Shown here: positions 1-6,487 of the stretch, in pieces
Numbering within the stretch: position 1 is the stretch's first letter
Layout: each line of letters begins with the position of its first letter
Source: Chloroflexota bacterium
Lineage (GTDB): Bacteria > Chloroflexota > Anaerolineae > Fen-1058
Reading direction: 5' to 3'
DNA length: 6,636 nt
Assembly: GCA_016219235.1 (NCBI GenBank)
Contig: JACRBO010000658.1
Location: forward strand, 1 to 6,636
Notes under the pieces: generated by a model
Told to the model about the DNA's origin: nothing
The model's input: the letters and a program-made list of their open reading frames with translations, nothing else
The model's database searches: none
Position numbers and translations under genes: made by a program

Positions 1-1554
1 GGAGAACAGCGACACCGGAATGGGCTGAAGTTTGAACGTGTCGCGCAGCGTGCGCCGATCGATCTTCGCGCCCGCCGCATCCGGATCGACCAGCTCGAAC
101 GTGAATTTGCCGCCGGCCTGTTTCGCAACGTCGTCGGCCACTTGCTTGATGGTGTCGGGCACGGTCTTCAACGAGGCCGGCAGCGTGGCCGGGGTGGTGA
201 TCAACTGCAACTTCACCGGCTCCGTCATTGACGCGAAGATCGCGTCGACGCTCTGGAAGCCGTACACCACTTTCTTGATCGAGCGGGTCAGATCGTATTC
301 GAAGTTGCGCAGGTGGACGTTGATCGTGCCGTCCCGATTGGACGTCACCTCGATCAGGTCGCGGAAATTCAGCACGACGTTCTGATCGCCGTAGCGCACC
401 AGAATATCAAAGTAGGCGTTGATGACCGAGGCTTCAAAGCGTCCCGACACTTGCAGCGGCGTGGGCTGAATGCCGTAGGTCTGCGCCGCCTCTTGCTCGA
501 TAGCCGGATCGCTCGCTGGATCGACCACATCGGCCGTGACTTTGCCGCCCGACGCAATGGAGTATTCTTTGAGCATGTCACGAATCTGCGGCGCCAGCGG
601 CGCCAGCAAGGGATGCGTCTTCTCGCTCAGGTAGGCGCGCACGACCAGCGGCTCTTGCAGGTTCGCCAGCAGATCGCGCGTGGTCTGCGACAGGCTGAAT
701 TCCTGCTGCGAAGTCAGATCGACGCGTAAACCGGCCAGCGGATACACCCACACATTGACCAGCACCAGATTCGCCGCCACCAGCCACGACATGATCGTCT
801 GGCTGCGCCGGTAAGCGTGCGTGCGTTCGCCGATGCTCCAGCGTTTGCGATCGAGGGCAATGGCGTTGAGCAGCAGAAAGATGCCCGTCAGCGCGCCATA
901 ATAGATCAGGTCGCGCAGATCGATCACGCCGCGCTCGATCGATTCGAAGCGGCTGCTCGTGCCGATCGCGCGCAATAGATCGGCCACGTTGCCGCCGACA
1001 AAGTCGGTGAAGCCGCCCGTGCCGATCAGATAGAAGCCGCCCGCGATCAACACGGTCACGATCAACGCGACGATCTGATTATCGGTGCGCGCTGAGACGA
1101 ACAGGCCAATCGCGGCGTAGGCGGCCGCCAGCAACAGCGCGGCCAGATAGCCGCCGATGACGGGTCCCCAATCGAGGTTGCCTACGTTGGAGACGGTCAA
1201 GGCCAGCGGCAGCGTCAACGCCAGTGCCACGGCAACCATCGTCATGACGGCCAGGAATTTGCCGACGACCAATTGCGCGGGCCGCACGGGCAGCGTCAGC
1301 AGCATTTCCAACGTGCCAGAGCGCTGCTCCTCGCTCCACTGGCGCATGGTCAGCGCGGCCACCAGGAAGATCAACAGCAGCGGCATCCAGCGGAACAACG
1401 GGCGCACATCGGCGATGCCGCGCGCGAAGAAGGTCTCGACCCAGAAGAAGGTGAACAGTGTCACCGCCAGAAATGCGCCGAGAAAGATCAGCGCCATGGG
1501 CGAGCCAAAGTAGGCGTTAAGTTCTTTGCGGGTGATGGAGAGTAGTTGTTTCAT
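1..1554 (-). CDS. ABC-2 permease fused to GldG-like domain (partial, C-terminus missing)
   Basis: This is the membrane subunit of an ABC-2-type transporter, partnered with the ATPase encoded just upstream. The frame starts at the ATG at 1554-1552 and stays open for 518 codons to base 1, so the C-terminus lies outside the window. Residues 1-240 are an ABC-2 membrane domain with hydrophobic segments near 19-38, 57-70, 100-122, 132-154, 160-178 and 218-233. The loop at 71-100 (RQWSEEQRSGTLEMLLTLPV, then GK) is the family hallmark, with the E-x-GT-E-LL-P pattern. A further membrane segment at about 254-272 is followed by a GldG-like (ABC_transp_aux) region, where 279-300 (DLTSQQEFSLSQTTRDLL) matches the usual start of that domain. 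In Bacteroidetes GldF and GldG are separate gliding-motility proteins; here the two parts form one chain. No frameshift is seen. The start is supported by a weak GAAG at 1558-1561. The substrate is unknown, and gliding should not be assumed. Confidence 0.9.
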   Translation of the reverse strand, partial: MKQLLSITRKELNAYFGSPMALIFLGAFLAVTLFTFFWVETFFARGIADVRPLFRWMPLLLIFLVAALTMRQWSEEQRSGTLEMLLTLPVRPAQLVVGKFLAVMTMVAVALALTLPLALTVSNVGNLDWGPVIGGYLAALLLAAAYAAIGLFVSARTDNQIVALIVTVLIAGGFYLIGTGGFTDFVGGNVADLLRAIGTSSRFESIERGVIDLRDLIYYGALTGIFLLLNAIALDRKRWSIGERTHAYRRSQTIMSWLVAANLVLVNVWVYPLAGLRVDLTSQQEFSLSQTTRDLLANLQEPLVVRAYLSEKTHPLLAPLAPQIRDMLKEYSIASGGKVTADVVDPASDPAIEQEAAQTYGIQPTPLQVSGRFEASVINAYFDILVRYGDQNVVLNFRDLIEVTSNRDGTINVHLRNFEYDLTRSIKKVVYGFQSVDAIFASMTEPVKLQLITTPATLPASLKTVPDTIKQVADDVAKQAGGKFTFELVDPDAAGAKIDRRTLRDTFKLQPIPVSLFS

Positions 1555-1610
1555 GGTCTTCAAAGGGAAAAGGAAATAAGGAAACAAGTAGACAAGGACA
1601 AAAGATCACC

Positions 1611-1640
1611 CCGTCATCTTGTCACCGTGTCATCTTGTCA
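1611..1640. repeat. Two tandem copies of a 16-base unit between ATPase and permease genes
   Basis: The 12-mer GTCATCTTGTCA occurs at 1613-1624 and again at 1629-1640, separated by CCGT, giving a period of 16. On the coding strand this reads TGACAAGATGAC twice. The second copy contains the TGA stop codon of the ATPase gene (1640-1638). The rest of the 83-base gap is purine-rich on the plus strand (1561-1600) and shows no convincing terminator, so co-transcription with the permease is likely. The repeat may be a short remnant of an intergenic repeat family. Confidence 0.7.
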
Positions 1641-2570
1641 GGCTTCTTCTGCCGCCGTCGTTGCCAGTTGATTGAACACCGTCTCCAGCGTGCGGACGTC
1701 GCGGCGAAGTTCGCGCAGCGGCCAGTTGTTGTCACGCGCGAGAGCGTACACGGCGGGCGTGAGATCGGCTTTGGCCGCGCCCAGGATGCGATAGGCCGGG
1801 AACCCGTCGTGCGACAGGATCGCTTCGACATCGCGCACGCCCTTGATTTGCAGCAGCGTCGGCTCGATGTGGCGCACTTTGTCTTGCAACACCAGGATCG
1901 CATCGGACGTGGCTTCGAGGTCGGACAGGCGTGCATCGGCGCGCACTTGCCCGTTCATCAGGATCAACACCCGATCGCACAACGCTTCGACTTCGGGCAA
2001 GATGTGCGTGGAGAAGAGAACGGTGCTGCTCTTCGACAGCCGTTGAATCAGGCGGCGAATCTCCACGATCTGCGTGGGGTCCAGGCCGACCGTCGGCTCG
2101 TCGAGGATCAACAATCGCGGCTGATGCAGAATCGCTTGCGCCAGGCCCACGCGCTGCCGCAAGCCTTTGGAGAGTGTGCCGATCGGGCGCGTGAGGTACT
2201 CGGTCATGCTGGTGGCGTGCACCGCTTCGGAGAGTCGCACGATCCGATCGGCTTGCGGAATCTGCCGCAGATCAGCCATCATCATCAGATACTTTTGCAC
2301 GGACAGTTCGGGATAGAGCGGCGCGTTTTCCGGCAAGTAGCCGATGCGGGCCTGAACTTCCAGGGTGTGCGTCAGCACATCTAGCCCATCGATGGTGACC
2401 GTACCCTCATCGGGCTGCAAAAAGCCGGTTAGGATTTTGATGGCCGTAGTCTTGCCCGCGCCGTTGGGGCCGAGCAGGCCGACAATCTCGCCCGCCTTCA
2501 CCTCAAAACTCACATCGTCCAGCGCCTGAACATCGCCATACGCTTTCGATAAATTCTGCGCATCAATCAT
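1638..2570 (-). CDS. ABC-2-type transporter ATP-binding protein (GldA/NatA/CcmA-like)
   Basis: This 310-residue cytoplasmic ATPase powers the ABC-2 permease encoded directly downstream. The motifs are complete: Walker A GPNGAGKTT at 34-42, a Q-loop region GYLPENAPLYPELS at 78-90 in which Pro-Glu replaces the usual Gln (as is common in this family), signature LSKGLRQR at 133-140, Walker B LLILDEPT at 153-160 with catalytic E158, D-loop GLD at 162-164, and the switch histidine H189 in STHILPE. Residues from about 215 form the extra C-terminal domain common in this subgroup, ending in RTLETVFNQLA, the usual closing motif of drug, polysaccharide and Gld-type ATPases. The ATG at 2570-2568 has a strong GGAGG six bases upstream. 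An operator candidate and promoter precede it. It is the first gene of the minus-strand operon, 83 bases ahead of the permease. Assignment to ABC-2 ATPases is secure; the transported substrate cannot be read from the sequence. Confidence 0.95.
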   Translation of the reverse strand: MIDAQNLSKAYGDVQALDDVSFEVKAGEIVGLLGPNGAGKTTAIKILTGFLQPDEGTVTIDGLDVLTHTLEVQARIGYLPENAPLYPELSVQKYLMMMADLRQIPQADRIVRLSEAVHATSMTEYLTRPIGTLSKGLRQRVGLAQAILHQPRLLILDEPTVGLDPTQIVEIRRLIQRLSKSSTVLFSTHILPEVEALCDRVLILMNGQVRADARLSDLEATSDAILVLQDKVRHIEPTLLQIKGVRDVEAILSHDGFPAYRILGAAKADLTPAVYALARDNNWPLRELRRDVRTLETVFNQLATTAAEEA

Positions 2571-2576
2571 GCAGTT

Positions 2577-2581
2577 CCTCC
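2577..2581 (-). promoter_or_regulatory. Strong Shine-Dalgarno of the ABC-2 ATPase gene
   Basis: The minus strand reads GGAGG followed by AACTGC and then ATG, a spacing of six bases. This fixes the ATPase start at 2570. It is the best ribosome-binding site in the window; the other three complete or 5'-complete genes have weaker ones. Confidence 0.85.
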
Positions 2582-2595
2582 AGAGAACTCACACA

Positions 2596-2637
2596 AAATG
2601 ACACCAAAAGTACGGGTGTCATTTGATGGGTGTTATT
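2596..2637. promoter_or_regulatory. Operator candidate: perfect 10-bp inverted repeat plus a third half-site
   Basis: AAATGACACC (2596-2605) and GGTGTCATTT (2615-2624) form a perfect 10-bp inverted repeat around a nine-base spacer. GGGTGTCATT (2614-2623) recurs as GGGTGTTATT at 2628-2637 (9 of 10 identical), shifted by 14 bases, so there are three half-sites. The third overlaps the -10 box of the minus-strand promoter and the palindrome covers the region just after the expected transcription start, which is where a repressor would block transcription. Dimeric TGACA/TGTCA-type palindromes are typical of TetR-like and other helix-turn-helix regulators, but no regulator gene lies in the window, so the protein is unknown. 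It could also fold as an RNA hairpin in the ATPase leader, though no U-tract follows. Confidence 0.65.
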
Positions 2638-2662
2638 GTACCTGAATGGGTTGCTGTGGCAA
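2635..2662 (-). promoter_or_regulatory. Sigma70-type promoter for the ABC-2 operon
   Basis: On the minus strand TTGCCA (2662-2657, 5 of 6 to TTGACA) is followed after 16 bases by TACAAT (2640-2635, 5 of 6 to TATAAT). Transcription would start near 2628, giving a leader of about 57 bases before the ATPase ATG. A small inverted repeat, GTTGC-N4-GCAAC (2650-2663), covers the -35 box. Confidence 0.65.
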
Positions 2663-2755
2663 CTCCTAATTCTCTACGACTGGATAAAGCCCACATTAAA
2701 ATCAGCTAAGAGTTTGCCGCAAGCCAACTCTATACCGCGTTTTCCTCATCGGTTG

Positions 2756-2761
2756 TACAAT
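2756..2761 (+). promoter_or_regulatory. Possible -10 box for the exporter operon
   Basis: TACAAT lies 21 bases before the exporter ATG, inside an 8-base palindrome TTGTACAA (2753-2760). No convincing -35 is found 16-18 bases upstream, and the predicted leader would be only about 15 bases. A second weak candidate is TAAAAT at 2697-2702, also without a good -35. The stretch 2663-2755 otherwise holds nothing I recognise and is visibly more AT-rich than the flanking genes. Confidence 0.3.
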
Positions 2762-2778
2762 GCGGCCTCCGAGGCCGC
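2762..2778 (+). promoter_or_regulatory. GC-rich hairpin enclosing the Shine-Dalgarno of the first exporter gene
   Basis: GCGGCCTC (2762-2769) and GAGGCCGC (2771-2778) are perfect complements around one base. As RNA this gives a stem of six to seven pairs with a small loop. The right arm contains GAGG (2771-2774), the best Shine-Dalgarno sequence for the ATG at 2783 (spacing eight bases). If transcription starts upstream of the hairpin, the ribosome-binding site would be partly masked. Confidence 0.5.
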
Positions 2779-2782
2779 GTCG

Positions 2783-4534
2783 ATGAAAATTCCCCTGCGC
2801 CAGTACTGGCGGTTGCTGCGCAATTACCTGCAAGCCCAGCGTCGAATGATGGCGCTGCTGGCCGGGTTGTTGCTATTCAGCATCGGGCTGGAGATCGTCA
2901 ATCCGCTGGTGCTGCGCACCTTCATCGATACGGCGGTGTCCGGCGGCGAGACACAATCCCTGCTGACAGCTGCGCTGACGTTCATCGCCATCGCTTTGAT
3001 TCAACGCGCCCTCACCGTGGCCGCGACGTACGCGGGCAGCAGCGTCGGCTGGAACGCGACGAACGAACTGCGCGCCGACGTGGCCCGGCACTGCCTCAAA
3101 CTCGATATGACGTTCCACAACACCCGCACGCCCGGTGAATTGATCGAGCGCATCGACGGCGATGTGACGGCCCTCTCCAATTTCTTCTCGCAGTTTGTCA
3201 TTCGCGTGCTGGGCAATCTGCTGTTGTTGGCCGGCGTGTTGATCGTGCTGTATGCGCAAGACTGGCGCATCGGCGCGGCGCTGACGGGCTTTGCGTTGAT
3301 CGCTCTGCTGGTACTGATGCGTCTGCGCTGGATCGGCGTGCCGCGCTGGCGCAAGGTACGCCAACTGGCCGCCGAGTATTACGGCTCGCTGGGCGAACGG
3401 CTCGCGGGAACGGAAGACATCCGATCGAGCGGCGCGGTCGATTACGTGATGCACCGCTACTACACGCAGCTGCGCAACTGGATCAAGCCGTGGATCAGCG
3501 CCAGCGTCATCGGCGGTGCGGGCATGTGGTCGGGCATCACCGCCACGTTCACCATCGGCATGGCAGCGGCCTTTGTGCTGGGCGCGACGCTGTATCGACA
3601 GGGCGCGATCACGATCGGCACGGTGTATTTGATCTTCTTCTACACCGAGATGATCCGCCAGCCGATCGAGCAGATTCTGCGCCAACTGGAAGACCTGTCG
3701 CGCGCCAGCGCCAGCATTGGCCGCATCCGCGAACTGCTCGACATCGAGTCGAAGATTCCGCCGACCGATCAACCGATCGATCTGCCGCGCGGCCCGTTAG
3801 CGGTGACATTCGATCGCGTGTCATTCAGTTACTCGGAAGCAGAGCCGGTGTTGAAAGAGGTTTCGTTTGAATTGCCGGCAGGGCAAGTGCTGGGCGTTTT
3901 AGGTCGCACGGGCAGCGGCAAGACGACGCTGGCGCGACTGCTCTTGCGCCTGTACGAGGTGCAAGACGGCGAGATTTGCCTTGAAAACAAGCCGGTTCGA
4001 GCGGTGCGCGAAAGTAACTTGCGGCAGCGTGTGGGCATGATCACGCAGGATGTGCAGTTGTTCCACGCCAGCGTGCGCGACAACCTGACGTTCTTCGAGC
4101 CGGACGTGCCCGATGATGTATTGCGCGAGCAGTTGATCGATCTGGGGTTGTGGCCGCGGATTTCTACCCTGCCCGACGGGCTGGACACCGAACTCGCGTC
4201 GGGCGGGCGGGGTCTATCGGCGGGCGAGGCGCAGTTGTTGACGTGCGCGCGGCTCTTCCTGCGCGATCCCGGTCTGGTGATCATGGACGAGGCATCCGCG
4301 CGGCTCGATCCGGCGACGGAGCACTTGATCGAAGCAGCGATCGATCGGTTGTTGACCGCGCGCACGGGCATCATCATCGCGCATCGTTTGAAGACCGTGC
4401 TGCGCGCCGATCGCATCTTGATTCTTGAAGACGGCCGCATCGTCGAAGAAGGCGAACGCGAAGTGCTGCTGCACGATCCGCAGTCGCGGTTTTATCAGTT
4501 GTTGCAAACGGGACTGGAAGAAGTATTGGCGTAA
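2783..4534 (+). CDS. ABC exporter half-transporter with degenerate signature (catalytic-Glu subunit of heterodimer)
   Basis: This 583-residue type IV ABC exporter half pumps a substrate out across the inner membrane. The N-terminal membrane domain (about 20-300) has six hydrophobic segments near 23-45, 60-82, 138-157, 163-180, 241-269 and 276-290. The nucleotide-binding domain follows: A-loop Y350, Walker A GRTGSGKTT at 374-382, Q-loop Q422, Walker B LVIMDE with catalytic E503, and H-loop H534. The signature is LSAGEAQ (478-484) instead of LSGGQ, and the D-loop reads SARLD. No C39 peptidase domain precedes the membrane part, so bacteriocin-type leader cleavage is not indicated. The ATG at 2783 is preferred over an in-frame GTG at 2630, because the extra 51 residues have no counterpart in the family and run through the AT-rich promoter region. 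GAGG at 2771 supports it. The neighbour at 4686 is its partner. The substrate may be a drug, lipid or peptide and cannot be told. Confidence 0.93.
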   Translation: MKIPLRQYWRLLRNYLQAQRRMMALLAGLLLFSIGLEIVNPLVLRTFIDTAVSGGETQSLLTAALTFIAIALIQRALTVAATYAGSSVGWNATNELRADVARHCLKLDMTFHNTRTPGELIERIDGDVTALSNFFSQFVIRVLGNLLLLAGVLIVLYAQDWRIGAALTGFALIALLVLMRLRWIGVPRWRKVRQLAAEYYGSLGERLAGTEDIRSSGAVDYVMHRYYTQLRNWIKPWISASVIGGAGMWSGITATFTIGMAAAFVLGATLYRQGAITIGTVYLIFFYTEMIRQPIEQILRQLEDLSRASASIGRIRELLDIESKIPPTDQPIDLPRGPLAVTFDRVSFSYSEAEPVLKEVSFELPAGQVLGVLGRTGSGKTTLARLLLRLYEVQDGEICLENKPVRAVRESNLRQRVGMITQDVQLFHASVRDNLTFFEPDVPDDVLREQLIDLGLWPRISTLPDGLDTELASGGRGLSAGEAQLLTCARLFLRDPGLVIMDEASARLDPATEHLIEAAIDRLLTARTGIIIAHRLKTVLRADRILILEDGRIVEEGEREVLLHDPQSRFYQLLQTGLEEVLA

Positions 4535-4548
4535 CGCCTCACCCCCGG

Positions 4549-4587
4549 CCCCTCTCCTATCGACAAAAGCAGTCGATAGGAGAGGGG
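4549..4587 (+). repeat. Perfect 16-bp hairpin, left part of the nested repeat
   Basis: CCCCTCTCCTATCGAC (4549-4564) and its exact reverse complement (4572-4587) flank a seven-base loop AAAAGCA. The stem is strong enough to form in RNA just after the first exporter gene. It is followed by AGCGACACC and not by a U-run, so it does not look like an intrinsic terminator; a role in mRNA protection or processing is possible. Confidence 0.8.
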
Positions 4588-4598
4588 AGCGACACCTC

Positions 4599-4662
4599 CC
4601 CTCTTCTGAAATCGTCCTTCGACTTCGCGTTGCTTCGCTCAGGATGCGATTTCAGGAGAGGG
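4599..4662 (+). repeat. 16-bp hairpin with one G-U pair, right part of the nested repeat
   Basis: CCCTCTTCTGAAATCG (4599-4614) pairs with CGATTTCAGGAGAGGG (4647-4662); the only non-Watson-Crick position is T4605 with G4656, a wobble pair in RNA. The 32-base interior can extend the stem (TCCT 4615-4618 with AGGA 4641-4644) and contains a direct repeat CTTCGC at 4623-4628 and 4633-4638. Its right arm overlaps the outer right arm of the element, so this hairpin and the full-length outer stem cannot form together. Confidence 0.75.
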
Positions 4663-4667
4663 CCGGG

Positions 4668-4674
4668 GGTGAGG
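4668..4674 (+). promoter_or_regulatory. Probable ribosome-binding site of the second exporter gene, inside the repeat arm
   Basis: GGTGAGG, with GAGG at 4671-4674, is the only Shine-Dalgarno-like sequence before the ATG at 4686. The spacing is 11 bases, longer than ideal. It lies in the outer right arm of the nested repeat and would be paired with 4537-4543 in the long-stem fold but free when only the inner hairpins form. Confidence 0.5.
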
Positions 4675-4685
4675 CATAAATCACT

Positions 4686-6473
4686 ATGAAAACCTACCAC
4701 TATCTCTGGCGCATGGTGCGCTATCGATTCTGGCTGTACATGGCCGATGCGGTGACGTGGGCGCTGATTCATCTGGCCCCGCTGATCCCCGGCCTGATCT
4801 CGCGCGCCTACTTCGATACGCTGACGGGCGAGGCTACGGCGACACTGAGCGTGGAGAGCATCGTCGTCATGCTGTTGATGTTCGCTTTAGCCCGCATCGT
4901 TTTCTTTGTCACGGGCTTCATGGCCGATGCGCCGCATCGCTTCCACATGAGCCATCTGCTGCGCCACAATTTGTTCAAGCGCATTCTCGATCTGCCCGGC
5001 GCGAAGGCGCTGCCCATCTCGCCCGGCGACGCGATCAGTTATTTCCGCGACGACGCCAAACAGGTGGAAGACGGCATCAGCTGGACACTGGACATGATCG
5101 GCATGATCCTGTTCAGCACCTTGGCGTTGAGCATTCTGCTCAGCATCAACGCGCAGATCGCGCTGCTGGTCTTTGCGCCGCTGGCCTTCGTGGTGGCGAT
5201 CAGCCAGGCGGCCAGCGGGCGCATTCAACGCTATCGACGCGCCAGCCGCGAGACCGCCGCCGCCGTCAGCGACAGCCTGGGCGAAATGTTCGAGGCCGCG
5301 CAGGCCATCAAGGTCGCGGGCGCGGAGGATCATGTCATCGCCCACTTCCGGCAGCTCAATGAAGCGCGCCGCGTCACCGCGTTGAAAGACGTGGTGTTTA
5401 CCGAAGGACTCAATTCCATCTCGGCCAGCACCGTCAGCCTCGGCACGGGTCTCATTCTCCTGTTAGGCGCAGAGGCCATGCACAGCGGCACGTTCACCGT
5501 GGGCGACTTCGCGCTCTTCGTGTACTATCTCAACTTCGTCACCGATTTCACCCGCTTTTTCGGCATGTTTTTAGCCAATTACAAACAGAGCACGGTGGCC
5601 TTCGAGCGATTGAACACGCTGATGCAGGGCGCTTCGCCGCAGCACATCGTCGAGCCGAACACGCTGCACCTGTTAGATCATCTCCCGCCGATCGATCCGC
5701 CCACGCTTGATGGTCAACGCCTGCAAACGCTGGACGTGATCGATCTCACGTATCGACATCCCGAAACGGGACGCGGCATCGAACACATCCACCTCCGATT
5801 GGAACGCGGCTCGTTTACGGCCATCACGGGCCGCATCGGTTCGGGCAAGTCCACGTTGGTGCGCGTGCTGTTGGGCTTGCTGCCCAGAGACAGCGGCGAG
5901 ATTCGGTGGAACGATGATGTCATTGATGATCCTGCTTCGTTCTTCGTGACGCCGCACAGCGCCTACACGCCGCAGACGCCGCGCTTGTTTAGCGAGAGTT
6001 TGAAGGACAACATCTTGCTCGGTCTCGCCGCCGATGACGATCGGGTGCGGGCGGCGCTCCATGCTGCGGTGTTGGATCACGATGTGGCTAATTTCGAGGA
6101 TGGCCTCAACACCTTAGTCGGTCCGCGCGGCGTGAGATTATCGGGCGGGCAAATGCAGCGCGCGGCGGCGGCGCGGATGTTTGTGCGCCAGGCAGATCTG
6201 CTGGTGCTGGATGATCTATCGAGCGCGTTGGATGTGGACACCGAACGTATTCTATGGGAACGCCTCTTCGCCGATCGGGCAGCTGCGACCGATCGGCCCA
6301 CGTGTCTCGTCATCACGCATCGGCGCGCGGCCTTGCGCCAGGCCGATCACATCATCGTGTTGAAGGACGGCCGCATCGAGGCTGAGGGCAGGCTGGATGA
6401 CCTATTGGCGACCAGCGAAGAAATGCGGTCGTTGTGGAGAAGCGAAGAGAGCGATGATGGCGTCAACGAATAG
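4686..6473 (+). CDS. ABC exporter half-transporter with Asp in place of catalytic Glu (degenerate-site subunit)
   Basis: This 595-residue type IV ABC exporter half is the partner of the protein encoded at 2783-4534. The membrane domain (about 1-310) has hydrophobic segments near 17-38, 57-79, 133-153, 157-174, 246-262 and 272-286. The nucleotide-binding domain has A-loop Y356, Walker [10 protein letters not shown] at 382-390, Q-loop Q430 within [20 protein letters not shown], the X-loop-like stretch TLVGPRG (476-482), a canonical signature LSGGQ (485-489), and H-loop H545. After Walker B (LLVLD) the catalytic glutamate is replaced by aspartate, D510 (codon GAT at 6213-6215). A long linker rich in Pro, Leu and Asp (about 320-345) joins the two domains. 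This protein should bind ATP in a site that hydrolyses poorly and depend on its partner for turnover. It lies in the same operon, 151 bases downstream, behind the nested repeat. No C39 peptidase domain is present. The substrate is not known. Confidence 0.93.
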   Translation: MKTYHYLWRMVRYRFWLYMADAVTWALIHLAPLIPGLISRAYFDTLTGEATATLSVESIVVMLLMFALARIVFFVTGFMADAPHRFHMSHLLRHNLFKRILDLPGAKALPISPGDAISYFRDDAKQVEDGISWTLDMIGMILFSTLALSILLSINAQIALLVFAPLAFVVAISQAASGRIQRYRRASRETAAAVSDSLGEMFEAAQAIKVAGAEDHVIAHFRQLNEARRVTALKDVVFTEGLNSISASTVSLGTGLILLLGAEAMHSGTFTVGDFALFVYYLNFVTDFTRFFGMFLANYKQSTVAFERLNTLMQGASPQHIVEPNTLHLLDHLPPIDPPTLDGQRLQTLDVIDLTYRHPETGRGIEHIHLRLERGSFTAITGRIGSGKSTLVRVLLGLLPRDSGEIRWNDDVIDDPASFFVTPHSAYTPQTPRLFSESLKDNILLGLAADDDRVRAALHAAVLDHDVANFEDGLNTLVGPRGVRLSGGQMQRAAAARMFVRQADLLVLDDLSSALDVDTERILWERLFADRAAATDRPTCLVITHRRAALRQADHIIVLKDGRIEAEGRLDDLLATSEEMRSLWRSEESDDGVNE

Positions 6474-6487
6474 GCGCGAAACAGCGC

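Larger units (their letters stand above)
4536..4675. repeat. Nested inverted-repeat element filling the gap between the exporter genes
   Basis: The outer arms are 4536-4558 (starting GCCTCACCCCCGGC) and 4654-4675 (ending GGGGGTGAGGC). They are complementary over 22 bases with one extra C in the left arm. Inside are two hairpins, one sharing each arm: 4549-4587 and 4599-4662. The element starts one base after the stop codon of the first exporter gene and ends ten bases before the start of the second, so it makes up almost the whole gap. Arms of this CCTCACCCC/CCTCTCC type are, from general knowledge, common dispersed intergenic repeats in several GC-rich phyla. No clean target-site duplication is visible (GTAAC on the left, ATAAA on the right) and there is no coding capacity, so a REP- or MITE-like element is an inference. 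Confidence 0.8.

Noticed and set aside
369..1339. Several short minus-strand frames within the permease region, suggesting a broken gene.
   Set aside because: A different minus-strand frame is continuously open from 1554 to base 1 with a coherent ABC-2/GldG-like protein, so nothing is broken.
1635..2384. A 249-codon plus-strand open frame opposite the ABC-2 ATPase.
   Set aside because: The minus frame has every ABC ATPase motif; the plus frame is an Arg/Gln/His-rich antisense shadow with no recognisable motif.
2596..2624. Riboswitch or transcription attenuator in the ATPase leader.
   Set aside because: There is only one simple stem, no U-tract and no conserved riboswitch core; placement at the promoter fits a DNA operator better.
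2630..2782. A 51-residue N-terminal extension of the first exporter from an in-frame GTG at 2630.
   Set aside because: It overlaps the minus-strand promoter and operator, is more AT-rich than the gene, has no Shine-Dalgarno, and family members begin like the MKIPLRQYWRLL sequence at 2783.
2873..3772. A 299-codon minus-strand open frame inside the first exporter gene.
   Set aside because: It lies opposite a well-conserved transporter and has the Arg/Ala/Gln/Asp-rich composition of an antisense shadow in GC-rich DNA.
4549..4600. Rho-independent terminator after the first exporter gene.
   Set aside because: The hairpin is strong, but the following bases are AGCGACACCTCCCC with no U-tract, and the partner gene must be expressed downstream.
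4531..4680. Clear transposon insertion with target-site duplication at the nested repeat.
   Set aside because: The flanks GTAAC and ATAAA do not match as a duplication, and there is no transposase or coding capacity; only a repeat element is claimed.
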